A model generated the notes under the pieces. It was not told the origin of the DNA, searched no databases, and was given only the letters and a program-made list of their open reading frames with translations. A stretch of DNA of 49,219 nt from Endotrypanum monterogeii (taxonomy: Eukaryota > Euglenozoa > Kinetoplastea > Trypanosomatida > Trypanosomatidae). This document shows, one piece after another, positions 1-9,756 of this stretch; position 1 is the stretch's first letter, and every line of letters starts with the position of its first letter. The stretch lies in contig CM007320.1 of assembly GCA_000333855.2 (NCBI GenBank), positions 1,859,545 through 1,908,763 of the forward strand, read 5' to 3'. A program made the position numbers and the translations under genes.

Positions 1-36
<36 letters not shown>

Positions 37-54
37 ACCCCCCCCCCCCCCCCC
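1..54. repeat. poly-C run at window start
   Basis: Almost pure C, with one A at 37. It may be a real homopolymer or a contig-edge artefact: poly-G calls from two-colour sequencing give the same picture on the opposite strand. Confidence 0.8.
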
Positions 55-1461
55 GCCGCGGGGTGGATAACGCAAACCGGAACAAACGACGCTTGACCAG
101 CATTGGCTGGGGGCGGGCCCGGATTTTTCTCCCCCGCCTCCGGGGGGGGGGGGGGGGATGAGGGGTGGGGGGGGGTGTGGGGGGGGGAGTGTATGCTTCG
201 GTGGGGGCCGCTCTTGCAAGAATGCAAGGTCTCCGACCAATCGCTTCGCTGTGCTAACAAGAAGAAACTAGAGCTGTGTTTGCGTGGAGTGTGCCGTGTA
301 CGCGCTGACCGGGTGCGAGAAAAGGAAGAGGAAGAGAAGAGCGCGAGGGAACGTGCTGTGAGAACCACGCTCGTGCCACGTGGCACGGAAGGGCCATCGA
401 CCCATGAGTGATGACAACCAAGTTACAATCGCATCTATTTTTCTGAGCCGGACATGAATCGAGATTTTCTTCTTCCGTTCACAACTCATGTGGATGTCTC
501 TGACATGGATACACAAGCCGACACACCTCCCCCACAGGAGTTACAGTAACGGAGGCGGGACGCATGAGGCGACTTTTGTTTTTTTCATATCTTTTGGTGT
601 GACCTTGATTTATCAGCTTCTGTCGAGGGCTTTCTGGTGAGCGGGGGCGAACGCGGGGATAGCGAGAAGTTGGGGAATAGAGACATTTTTTTTGTCGAGG
701 GGACTATCGAGAGAGGGATTTATGTGTGCTTACTCTTGTCGAGCGCGAGGGTAGAGTTTTTCATATGTAGGCAGCCCGTGAGGTGGTGTACGGCTCCCGA
801 CGTGCGCTGGATGAGTCTCCTGAAGCAATTCTTATGACGGTGGGTGAAGAGGACCTGCTGTTCTTTGACATTGGGGACAGGAGAATGGGTTCGAGTCTCG
901 TATTGTTTTTTATTTTCATGGGAAAGCATTTTGTTGTTTCAGTGACGGCAGGCTGCGGGTGGATGTAGGAAAGGAAAAAGTGGCGAGGATAAAGGTGCTG
1001 AGTTGAGTAGTGGACAAACATTTCAAGTAGAGGAGGAGGGGGAGGGGAGGGGGGAGGCCACACCTACGGTGAAATGCTGGGGAGTTGTCAAGCGGACTGT
1101 GGAGAGCCGCTGCCGCTGAAAGCTCTAACCGGGTGCGGTGATACATAAAGGAGAAGTGAAAAGGCAGGAACCGGAGTTTGGTACAAATCATATAACGAAT
1201 GTCCAACTGCTCCTTGGTCTGCCTCGAGACTGTTGCTTCGTCATGTGAGCGAGTCACGCGTCATCGTTCCATCGACCTTCACTCTGGTGATGTGTAGTCC
1301 AATGCCGCTGCGTTGACCGCACGCGCATCTACTTTTCTTATTTTTTTTTCCACTCCTTTTTTTTTTTTCACACATAGGATAGTGTCAACGTTGGCACAGC
1401 AGCGAGTGTAGTTGGGCGTGTACTCCCCCCTCCCACAGGTCTGGGCGTGCGTGTGGTCGAC
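1..1461. other. gene-free left edge
   Basis: No convincing protein or RNA gene is visible. The stretch opens with poly-C, carries several long poly-G runs between about 138 and 188, and ends in T-rich and C-rich tracts (about 1335-1440) just before the first gene. That end is what a trans-splice acceptor region looks like. The short open frames here have no domain signature and mostly lie in low-complexity DNA. It could also be the 3' UTR of a gene lying further left. Confidence 0.6.
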
Positions 1462-2085
1462 ATGCAGTCGATAGCCATGCCATCCATAAGGCGTGTCGTT
1501 TCGGAATCCATCAAGAATTTCCCTCCCATATGGCTTACCGCGAGCCAGAGTCGCTCGTACAAGCTGGGAAAGCATATCATTCCCACTACCAATGCATCTG
1601 CTCCCTCTTCTTCAGGGCAGCAGACTGCCTTGGTGACAGCCTCGCGCCAAATCTCATTTGGAAAACCACTCTACAGGAACAGCAACAGTAGCGACACACA
1701 CACGGACAACAGAATCGAACCGTGCGATCCAAATGGCTTCACCGAGGCTGACATCAAGAATCCACCGAAGGTGCCCTCGAGACAGCAGTACGACAACTAC
1801 GAAGACTACCTCAACGCCTATGATCAATACTTGCAGAAGACCAAACATTTCTTTACGTCGGCGCGTGTGTCGCTCCAGAAGCGGCTGTGGTACTTGCACG
1901 CTGCACACGCCCACCTGGACGAGTCTGTACGCTGGGAATACTTCTGGACATTTGTACCCTTCATGCTTACTCTTTGTATTCACATGGTGGACACCCAACA
2001 CCACGCGAACGCCCGAATTACCCGTGAGCGCCTCAAACAGAGAACCAAAGCGCACGTGAAAGATGTGAAGTGGGTGTCTGTGTAG
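1462..2085 (+). CDS. putative mitochondrial single-TM protein, unknown function
   Basis: A 207-residue protein from the first ATG; an in-frame GTG lies five codons upstream. The N-terminus (first ~40 residues) is rich in Arg, Lys, Ser and hydrophobic residues and almost free of acidic ones, as in a mitochondrial presequence. Residues ~80-120 are polar, with a Tyr/Asp-rich patch (DNYEDYLNAYDQYLQ). A helical segment follows, then one likely membrane helix around YFWTFVPFMLTLCIHMV near residues 160-177, and a basic C-terminal tail. I do not recognise the family. A small inner-membrane subunit of a respiratory complex would fit this layout, but that is inference. The gene stands alone, with polypyrimidine DNA upstream and a GT microsatellite just after the stop. 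Confidence 0.7.
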   Translation: MQSIAMPSIRRVVSESIKNFPPIWLTASQSRSYKLGKHIIPTTNASAPSSSGQQTALVTASRQISFGKPLYRNSNSSDTHTDNRIEPCDPNGFTEADIKNPPKVPSRQQYDNYEDYLNAYDQYLQKTKHFFTSARVSLQKRLWYLHAAHAHLDESVRWEYFWTFVPFMLTLCIHMVDTQHHANARITRERLKQRTKAHVKDVKWVSV

Positions 2086-2998
2086 GGACACTGCCTGCAC
2101 GGATGGTAGCGGGCGATGAAGCTTCCTGTTCTGCCCGTGTGTGTGTGTATGTGTGTGTGTGTGTGTATTGCCGCTCGCCAAATTCTTCCCGTATCTGCGT
2201 GTAAAACCAAAAGCGAAACATAGTAAGAAATAATAAAAGAACGAGATCTGGCAGTGGTAACAACGTGTCATACCTCTTGGTGCCTCTTCTTTCCGCAGAC
2301 CGCCCCCCCCCCCAAGGGCGTGATGGGGTGGGAGGGGGAGCATAGCAGAGCAAAGGGAGGGAAAAGATACCGCACGTCCTTCACGACCCGAAGTTTTCAA
2401 AACACCCTTTGGAATGCTGCCCTCTCCTTTCTAGCTCACATCGCCCCTTGTTTCGTCATCGCGCATGCCGTCACTGATTTGTGCTCCATTTATTGGAGTG
2501 GCTATCACAAGCGCTGACCAGGATCGACTCTGCAGATATCCCGTATACCCTACTCACTACCACGGAGACACAAACACACACACACATAAAAAAAAAAAAA
2601 ATAGATCACTGAATTTGATACGGAACCCGTTTGCCCGCGCTGTGTGCTGCATTTTACCCAATTAAAAAGATACCGACATATACCCCACTTCTCCTCCTTC
2701 ACAACTGCTCAATCGATTGCCCAAGGCCACGTACATCTTCGTGTTGTGTGTCTGTCTGTAAAGACCTGAATGAGTGATAATCAGGGAAAAGGACAGTACA
2801 GAGCTCCTCTCCTGGTACAGCTGCTTATTCGAAGAAGCATCACCGAGAGAAGAAACTAGCGCAACTCTCGGAACTGCAAATATATATATATATATATATA
2901 TATATACCAAGGGGCTGACTCTTGTCCCCTGCTCCATTCTCCCCATTCTCGCCCCCTGCTTTTCTTCTGCTCGAAAAAAGAAATAGAATAGTGACACG
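2086..2998. other. intergenic region with GT and TA microsatellites
   Basis: Contains a (GT)n tract at 2137-2166, C and A homopolymers, and a (TA)n tract at 2880-2906 that ends about 90 bases before the next ATG. No gene is seen on either strand. Confidence 0.6.
2880..2906. repeat. (TA)n microsatellite upstream of PP2A B'' gene
   Basis: A pure TA dinucleotide tract in the presumed 5' UTR or splice-acceptor zone. Similar tracts lie shortly before several other start codons in this window. Confidence 0.9.
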
Positions 2999-4879
2999 AT
3001 GAGCCTGTCGTCGCCGTCCACCTCAGCACTGGAGCTCGCGACTCGGCGTTTCCGCACTGTCGCTGCCCAGGAGCGGCAGGCGCGCGGGCTCGCCACCACA
3101 AAGGCTCTGGAGGAATGGACAACACAATCCTTCGAAGCCGAGACCGAGCGCATCCATCGAGAACTTGTAGAGAAGCGTGCTCAGGCAATGGAGACGTTCT
3201 TCCCTGCGCTCTACATGCGAAATCGAGACCCAGCTGCAGAAGAAACAACACGGCTGCTACACAGCACTTCAAAGGCTTTCGAGTTGGACCTGCGCTTCAA
3301 GGAAATCGAGAAATTGGACAAGATGCATGCATACTTGTGGACACTTATGAGTGCTGGGGATCGCACCAGCATCAGCCTGGAGGCATACGAGCAGCTGCTC
3401 CACGATTTCAACGAGTGGGCAGCGGCGCACTGTGGGGCACAACTACCACCGCCACCGAGCACTGTCTTTGATGCCTCAGAGGAAGAGGAAGACAAGGACG
3501 GAGACTTCCCAAGCAAAGGAAGAGGAGGCAACGACAACGACGACCACAAAAGCGGATGCGGTACTTCGTCGTCCCCTAAAGAACCCCAGACACTGAAAAT
3601 CACTGCTCATGTTGTTTTTGCGGGAAACGAGGCAGAAAGCCCGTGCGCCGGTGCAGCGAAGGATCATAGCTCGCTGCAGGGTATGTCCAACCCCAACGGA
3701 AATGAGGACCAAGGGAAAAAAGGCCTCCAGTGTGGGCGCTGGAAAACAACTATTGAGCACATTCAGAAATACCGCGATCAGCAGGCGATGCTGCAGCTTC
3801 AGAACTACAGCGATCTGTCTGCTGATCGCAACTCCTCCATGCTGAACTACGCCGACTTTGAACACGCGTTGCGCCTTGCGGAAGATCAGCCTGCTCTTGG
3901 TAACGTTCTATACCTCTGCACTGTGCCGCCGCCGCGGCCAGATGTGCAGCTATTCCTCTCTTGCCCTCGTAACGCAGAGCGCGCGGTGGATATTACAGCC
4001 ATCTACCAGACTTTTGCGAAACAGGTATCTCTTGTCAAGTGCGAAGCGGAACTTATTATGTGGGATAGCAACAATGATGGGCGACTATCGGAGGATGAAG
4101 TCGAGAATTATGTGCGAGATCTAGCACCCCGCATAGCCGCCCTTCAGTCGATGGGCAATGACATGCTACCGTTCTACTGCTGCGCGGTGAGTCGCCGACT
4201 GTTCTGGGACCTCGACCCAGGCAACCGTGGCGTACTGCGCATCCACTCTTTGCTGCAAAGCAGCGTCATGGACGAGTGGGTGAGTCTGCAGCTCATGACA
4301 GAGGATGACCCTCAGAACTGGTTTGGCGCCCTCGTCACGCAGCAGCTGTACAACAAATTTGTGCTGCTCGATCGACGCAACACCGGCACGCTCAACTTAG
4401 AGAATCTGCGAGGGTACAAAAAGGGTTTGCCCACAGTGCTCGACGACGGCCTCCCGCCCGATGTGAGTCCGCTGTGCTCACTTTTCATTGACCGCTACTT
4501 CGAAACAAACACGCTCATGACGCGATCTGAAATGGACTACCGGAAATTTGTGGACTTTGTCATTGCCGTGGAGCTCCTGCCGCAGTGCAGTCGTCCGTAT
4601 TTCTTCTGGAATATCCTCGACATGGAAGGGACAGGCGTCCTAACGCCAATGATCGTCAACCAGTTCTTCCGTGAGACACACGCCAAGCTTGTAGTGGCTG
4701 GGCTGGACGTGCCCTCTCGCGAGACCGTCGTGCAGGAGGTGTTTGACTTGATCGAAAAATCCGAGCCACTGCGCATTACGCGCGATGAATTTGTTCGGTC
4801 CCCACAAGCTGGTCTTTTTGTGGCCCTCTTGATCGACTGCCTCTCCTTCTGGACCTACGAGAACCGCGAGCAGCGCTGA
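2999..4879 (+). CDS. PP2A regulatory subunit B'' (PPP2R3C / TONNEAU2-FASS type), EF-hand
   Basis: A 626-residue protein. The family supplies the B'' regulatory subunit of protein phosphatase 2A. In plants and animals the PPP2R3C/TON2 branch acts at centrosomes and cortical microtubule arrays. A canonical EF-hand loop lies at residues 356-367 (DSNNDGRLSEDE). Degenerate EF-like loops follow at LDPGNRG, LDRRNTGTLN and LDMEGTG. The C-terminal half has the family hallmarks in order, including the EMDYRKFVDFVIAVE segment and the closing WTYENRE. The protein is longer than the human relative because of an acidic, Gly/Lys-rich insertion at about residues 158-255. An ATG at 2999 preceded by a TA tract and T-rich DNA supports the start. 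A basal-body or cytoskeletal role here is inference. Confidence 0.85.
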   Translation: MSLSSPSTSALELATRRFRTVAAQERQARGLATTKALEEWTTQSFEAETERIHRELVEKRAQAMETFFPALYMRNRDPAAEETTRLLHSTSKAFELDLRFKEIEKLDKMHAYLWTLMSAGDRTSISLEAYEQLLHDFNEWAAAHCGAQLPPPPSTVFDASEEEEDKDGDFPSKGRGGNDNDDHKSGCGTSSSPKEPQTLKITAHVVFAGNEAESPCAGAAKDHSSLQGMSNPNGNEDQGKKGLQCGRWKTTIEHIQKYRDQQAMLQLQNYSDLSADRNSSMLNYADFEHALRLAEDQPALGNVLYLCTVPPPRPDVQLFLSCPRNAERAVDITAIYQTFAKQVSLVKCEAELIMWDSNNDGRLSEDEVENYVRDLAPRIAALQSMGNDMLPFYCCAVSRRLFWDLDPGNRGVLRIHSLLQSSVMDEWVSLQLMTEDDPQNWFGALVTQQLYNKFVLLDRRNTGTLNLENLRGYKKGLPTVLDDGLPPDVSPLCSLFIDRYFETNTLMTRSEMDYRKFVDFVIAVELLPQCSRPYFFWNILDMEGTGVLTPMIVNQFFRETHAKLVVAGLDVPSRETVVQEVFDLIEKSEPLRITRDEFVRSPQAGLFVALLIDCLSFWTYENREQR

Positions 4880-5450
4880 TCGGTCTCAAGAAATGGCCCT
4901 CCCCCCCTCCCCCATTTCTCTTGATGGATATTTTGATGACACCACGAGGCGCTCTTGAAGGATCTCTATCGTATGTGTGTGTGTGTGGTGACGTGAAGTC
5001 ATCCGCTGTGTGGTCAACGCCCTTCTCTTTTTTGCGTGGGACCTACAGTCTCCCGCTATGCCCCATACTCTACGCGTGACAAGTGTACCCTTAATATCAT
5101 ATATCACATATGTATATATATATATATATATGTACAGGCCTACTGGCTAGGCCCCCACACCCTCATCCACTCAGTATTTGCTCGTCACACCTATTCAACG
5201 TTTCTCTCTTTCTCTCCCACCCCCTCCGTGTGTGCTTTGCACTGTATCATCTTTCCCCGCCAGCACCAGCCACTTGATTAGCTGACGAACAAAAAAAAAA
5301 GCTGCAGACACCACTTCGAGGAAAGGACTCAAATCCCCCTCTTCCCACTCCACGGAGCCAAAAGAAGAGGTGACTGGAAATGAGGTCGGTTTGGCTCCTC
5401 TCATCAAACAGATAACGCCACTGGAACTTCATTGTTTTTTTTTCCCTCGT
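4880..5450. other. intergenic region
   Basis: Holds a GT tract (about 4974-4987), a TA tract at 5113-5131, then C/T-rich DNA (5180-5260) and a T-run just before the next ATG. No gene is seen. Confidence 0.6.
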
Positions 5451-6284
5451 ATGAATCGATACGCACTCACTGAGGGGGAGCCAGCGAACCAGCCAGCACC
5501 TATATCCCTTCAGGATGTCCACATGATGGAGGTGGAAATGCCTCATCGGCCCCACTTCAGTGTGGAGGCGACACAGCTGTGGACCTGTGAGGAGGTGCCG
5601 ATCGTGCTAACGCACAGCGTCCCCCTTCATGGACCCGACACACAGGGCGGACAACAGCGAACACCGCTCGGCGCGCGTCAAGCGGGAACCATCGACATCG
5701 TTGGAAAGGGAAGCCTGGAAGGTTCATCGGACAGAAAAAATAGTAGCCTCAACAACGGTGACCACACTGGGCCCCATTTCACTACGCCCTCCTTTGCTGT
5801 TCCTCTGTACTCGGCGCGCGCGACGTATCAGCGCCCTAATCTCTACAAGGAGCACCGCCGTTTGTGCATCGTAGAGGGCCCACAGCACCCCAACGCGCCT
5901 GCTCGTCCCCCTCACAACGGCCGTGTGAGTGGGAATTATCCTCGATCGCTCTTTGGGCGCAGCGCGGAGAAGTCTGTGCAAATACTCTTCGCCGACATCG
6001 CCGCCATTACACCCGACGCCCGCGCAGCTCTTCGCTGCATCAGTACGGAAGAAATCTCCCTCCCAACAACGCTATACTTCCGCTGTGCAACCATGCAGTC
6101 GCCTTCGCCGACGTCAGCGTCGACGAGGGATCGCCGGAAGCAGCAAGCAGGTCACGCCTCTCGGCACGGTGCACGAGATGCATCGCAGCAGCGCCGCCGT
6201 CGTGTTGTGCTCCTCCCGCTCACTGCAGCTGGCAAATTGTTCGAACTAGTATCCATTAGCTCAAGACGAGAGAGTGACGAGTGA
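5451..6284 (+). CDS. hypothetical protein, unknown
   Basis: A 277-residue protein from the first ATG; the same frame extends 27 codons upstream only to a GTG. No family is recognised. The N-terminal part (MNRYALTEGE...) is moderately acidic. The middle (~75-170) looks disordered. A more folded-looking stretch covers ~170-215 (SVQILFADIAAITPDARAA). The C-terminus has an Arg/Gln/Ser-rich linker, a run of four arginines, then a hydrophobic strand-like segment (VVLLPLTAAGKLFELVSI). All three forward frames are open over about 5930-6250, so a frameshift near the 3' end cannot be excluded. I kept the frame continuous with the N-terminus. Confidence 0.6.
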   Translation: MNRYALTEGEPANQPAPISLQDVHMMEVEMPHRPHFSVEATQLWTCEEVPIVLTHSVPLHGPDTQGGQQRTPLGARQAGTIDIVGKGSLEGSSDRKNSSLNNGDHTGPHFTTPSFAVPLYSARATYQRPNLYKEHRRLCIVEGPQHPNAPARPPHNGRVSGNYPRSLFGRSAEKSVQILFADIAAITPDARAALRCISTEEISLPTTLYFRCATMQSPSPTSASTRDRRKQQAGHASRHGARDASQQRRRRVVLLPLTAAGKLFELVSISSRRESDE

Positions 6285-7338
6285 TCGATAATTTTTTCGG
6301 ACGAAAAGAAAGAAGCATACACGTGAGTGGTGGGGGAGGAAGGTTCACAAAAATGGGCATAGAAAAGAAAATGAGTATACAGTAGGCGCAAATACATCAG
6401 AGCGTATGTTTACTTCATGATCTGAGGAAGAACATCACCAATCGAATCTCTCTGCAGGTAAGGGTACGTGTGCGAGGAGTGCAAAATTGGTGTGTGTGTG
6501 GGAGGGGGGGGGGGGCGTTGCGTACTCGATCTGGACAACTTTCCAACCGGCGTAGCTACTGTCGCCACCAACACTTCAGCCAGACGCCACACTCGCAATG
6601 CCTTGACAGTGTCATCCCCTTGGTATACTCTCCCCCCCATACGACTACTAATAGAGTTGATCTGGCTGGTGATAAGCAAATAACATGGTGCATGGGTGTA
6701 TTTGTTGCCCTGAATGTGATTGTGTGTGCGTGTGTCTCAGTCCCAGTGCTACGTCACTGTCTGTCCCAAACCATATGCATAAATATTCTCGTTTCTTAAC
6801 GCACACCGTGAAATGAAGAGAGATCGACTACAAATTATATATTCAAAATGTGGAATGTCCTCCTGTTGCATCACCCTCGTCCTCGTCCTCCTCTCCCCCC
6901 TGCCCACGTGGTGAAGCAAGTGTGTTTGGTGTCCGGCGAGCGGGAACGCGGAAACAGGGGGAAGAGGGGCAACTCGATGCAAGGGGACACACATCTGTAC
7001 ACATTCGCAGTGGTGGATACAAATAGGCAAAGGCAATGTGAGAAAAGGTATGGAGACAAGGTCACTTCACCTGACACCCTCGTTCTCTCTCCACGAAGTA
7101 AGTTCCGACCACAGCATTACCCCGACAAAAACTCTTGCGAGACGTCTCTTTCTTTTGATCATGGTGTACTGCTCCCTAGCGCGCTCCATGCCGCCATCTA
7201 GGATGTTACTTGCTCATGCATAAATATATAGCTCTTCTTTATTTTTTTGACCTGATTGATATATATATATATATCCTGCTAGATTGAGACTCATTCGCCC
7301 GTCCACGTACCCAGGGAAAGAAAAAAATACCTCCGGTG
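6285..7338. other. intergenic region
   Basis: Contains a poly-G run (about 6502-6513), short GT tracts, a TA tract at 7259-7274 and an A-run just before the next ATG. The open frame at 6848-7201 is low-complexity and rejected. Confidence 0.6.
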
Positions 7339-8682
7339 ATGCTCCCGAACACGGCGCAACAGTTCAAACGTAATGCACTTTTTCGATTACTTGCATTCCT
7401 TGACAACACTGGGGTGCAAACATTCGAACTGAACAGCGAGGTGGATGTGGAAGGTAAGTTCCGTCGCCCAGACGCCGTATTTACCGCGGAGGCCCCTATC
7501 ACTGGCGTTCTCACAGCCGCACTGGATGCGCTGCGCGCCAATGTGCGTCGCCTGTTCACAGACGCCGATGAGCAGCAGGCATTGCTGTCCGTGCTCGGTT
7601 CCGGTGCTTCTGAGCTATCGGTGAATGCATCACAGTGGATCGTCGCCGCCCCAGCGGGTGTGAAGAGTAAAGTGCTGTCGCAACAGCAACGAGCACCTTC
7701 TTTGCCATTGTGCCCAGTATCCCTGAGTACTCCCTGGTGCGAAGCCGCGCTCCACCCCACCTCCCTCGAACGCTATGCGGAAGACATCGAAAATGAAATT
7801 CCCATCCACTTACTAGTGCGACTGCGAGAGGTACTCGGCATCTCTGATGAACCGTCCTTCTGCTGCACCTCGTCCCCTTTCATTGAACAGTTTCTTATCG
7901 ATGGCGTCGATGAATGGCTACGCCGCTGCCCGATCGAAGAGGTGAAGAGGATAATACTCGCTTGCGGCGTTCAGCCAACGGTGTGGGCCTCCGCGTTTAC
8001 ACAGGAGGCAGAACAAAAGGAACAGCAGGCAGCCCTTCCCCAAAACACTCGCCTTCCCGATGCGTTAGTAGATTTTGTTGTAGACGTCGTCTTTCCTGTG
8101 TCCGAAACAGGAGCTGACGAGCTGACGAAGGTGTCAGGTAGCGCTGCTGCACAAGCACTCCAGGACTGGCTCATCCTCTCGTATGAGAAAAACCACGAGG
8201 CCCTTGATATTGAAGAAAGTGAAGAGGGCGACGCAGACATACGAGGTGATGATGGCCACGGCAACAGAGTCCCTCTACCGGGCGAACGAAAGCGCGCTCG
8301 CGCTGGTGACACGCGCTCCTCAGTCGGCAGCAGCACCCTGGGCTCGTGGGAGCCGATGGACGATGAAGAGGTGCTGACGGCAGATAACATTGACCGCTAC
8401 CTGCTAGAGTGTCCGCAGCGTATTCCAAAGAATATTCTACGAGAGAAGCGCAAACGCATCTCTGACGCGAGCATCACGGAATTCGAACTGAACCATCACT
8501 ACACAGCGGCAGAGTTGAGGAAACTTGTGAGGGAAGGCCTGGGCGTCATGAAAGCATCTGAGGCAACAAGCTTCATGGAATGCCCCGTCACCGAAGCCCA
8601 AATCGAGAAGGCAGCACTACTTACTCGCAAGGCTGAGTTTGTGGAGTGGATACTCTCGGTTCACAAAGCCGAGGCGCAGTAG
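7339..8682 (+). CDS. hypothetical protein with basic nuclear-signal-like clusters
   Basis: A 447-residue protein; an in-frame GTG directly precedes the chosen ATG. No family is recognised. Residues ~1-100 read like a compact alpha/beta or helical domain. Residues ~150-215 form another folded-looking block (IPIHLLVRLREVLGI, then IDGVDEWLRRCPIEEVKRII). An acidic and disordered region follows (~290-345). It includes a basic cluster (GERKRARAG), and a second cluster lies further on (REKRKRISD); together these could act as nuclear localisation signals. The last ~70 residues are helical with alternating charges, ending KAEFVEWILSVHKA. The gene is single-copy within the window. A nuclear role is inference from the basic clusters only. 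Confidence 0.65.
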   Translation: MLPNTAQQFKRNALFRLLAFLDNTGVQTFELNSEVDVEGKFRRPDAVFTAEAPITGVLTAALDALRANVRRLFTDADEQQALLSVLGSGASELSVNASQWIVAAPAGVKSKVLSQQQRAPSLPLCPVSLSTPWCEAALHPTSLERYAEDIENEIPIHLLVRLREVLGISDEPSFCCTSSPFIEQFLIDGVDEWLRRCPIEEVKRIILACGVQPTVWASAFTQEAEQKEQQAALPQNTRLPDALVDFVVDVVFPVSETGADELTKVSGSAAAQALQDWLILSYEKNHEALDIEESEEGDADIRGDDGHGNRVPLPGERKRARAGDTRSSVGSSTLGSWEPMDDEEVLTADNIDRYLLECPQRIPKNILREKRKRISDASITEFELNHHYTAAELRKLVREGLGVMKASEATSFMECPVTEAQIEKAALLTRKAEFVEWILSVHKAEAQ

Positions 8683-9756
8683 CCAACGTTTGAAACAGGT
8701 GCTCATACAGCAGTGAACCTCCTCTTTGCCCAGTCGGTAGGGTTGCTTCTCTTCTCAACAGCACTGCCCCAGTCCGGAATATGGTTTCCCTTGCCTTTTT
8801 TTTGTTTTTGTTCTCATCCGCTGCTGGTGTTCCCCCATCTCGGATGACGACGACGCTGTCACCGTGTGAGGAATCCCGGTGCCCACCACTTCAGTCCTTG
8901 GTGGCGATGACTGTGGACTCTCGGTGTGGGGTGAAAAAGTGTGAACTTGCTCTCTTGCTACGACAGTCCCAAATAATACGATGACGCCAGTACCCCCCCC
9001 CCCCCACCACACACACACACAACTTTCCACCCCGCCCAACACTCCCCTCTGTCAAGAAGTCCGAGGAACACACAAACCACTATGTAAGTGTGTGGTGGGG
9101 GGGGGGGGGGAGGGGAGGACTTCCGGTCGTCTATCGCTGAGCGCCTGCCGAAGGGGGTAAAACGGACATTTGCGATGAAGATCTCCTCGCCGCAAAGCCT
9201 GGCCCCTGCAGCTGAAAAATATTCTTCCGGAAGTAGCTATATTATTAGCTGCGGGACAAGGAGGGAAAGGAAAAGGTGAAACAGGAGCAGGTGGAACTAC
9301 AGCGATGCTATCCGGGCAAACACGCACGCACGCACGCACACACACACATACACATTCAAACGTGGTCGTAGTCGGATGACACGCAGACCACAACAGCAGG
9401 AAAAAACAAACAAAAAAATAGTATTTCTCGGTTCATGGTGGTGCTTTGCCCTCTACTTCAGAGGAGGCAGCGTTTTCTGAAGACATATCTTGCGCACTCC
9501 ACTACTAAAAAACCAACCATTTATCTTTCTCAGCCTGTAGCAATTACTGTCGTAGATCTCTTACAATGGAACACATCATCACCCAAAAATGGATCTCCTC
9601 CCTCCCCTTATCCTCTAGCGGTGTGCTTCGTGGCATGTATTGCTTGATTTTTGGTGTAGGCTAAGTGGAAACACACACACAAACACACACACACACAGAG
9701 AGAGAGAGACGCACCCGTGTTCAAAAAAAGAAGAAAAACATATTTTAAGGAAAGCC
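8683..9756. other. intergenic region
   Basis: Contains C-runs and an AC tract near 8993-9023, a G-run near 9097-9110, AC tracts near 9322-9352 and 9671-9697, a GA tract to 9709, and A-rich DNA before the next ATG. No gene is seen. Confidence 0.6.

Noticed and set aside
1..54. Telomere
   Set aside because: The trypanosomatid telomere repeat is TTAGGG; this is plain poly-C.
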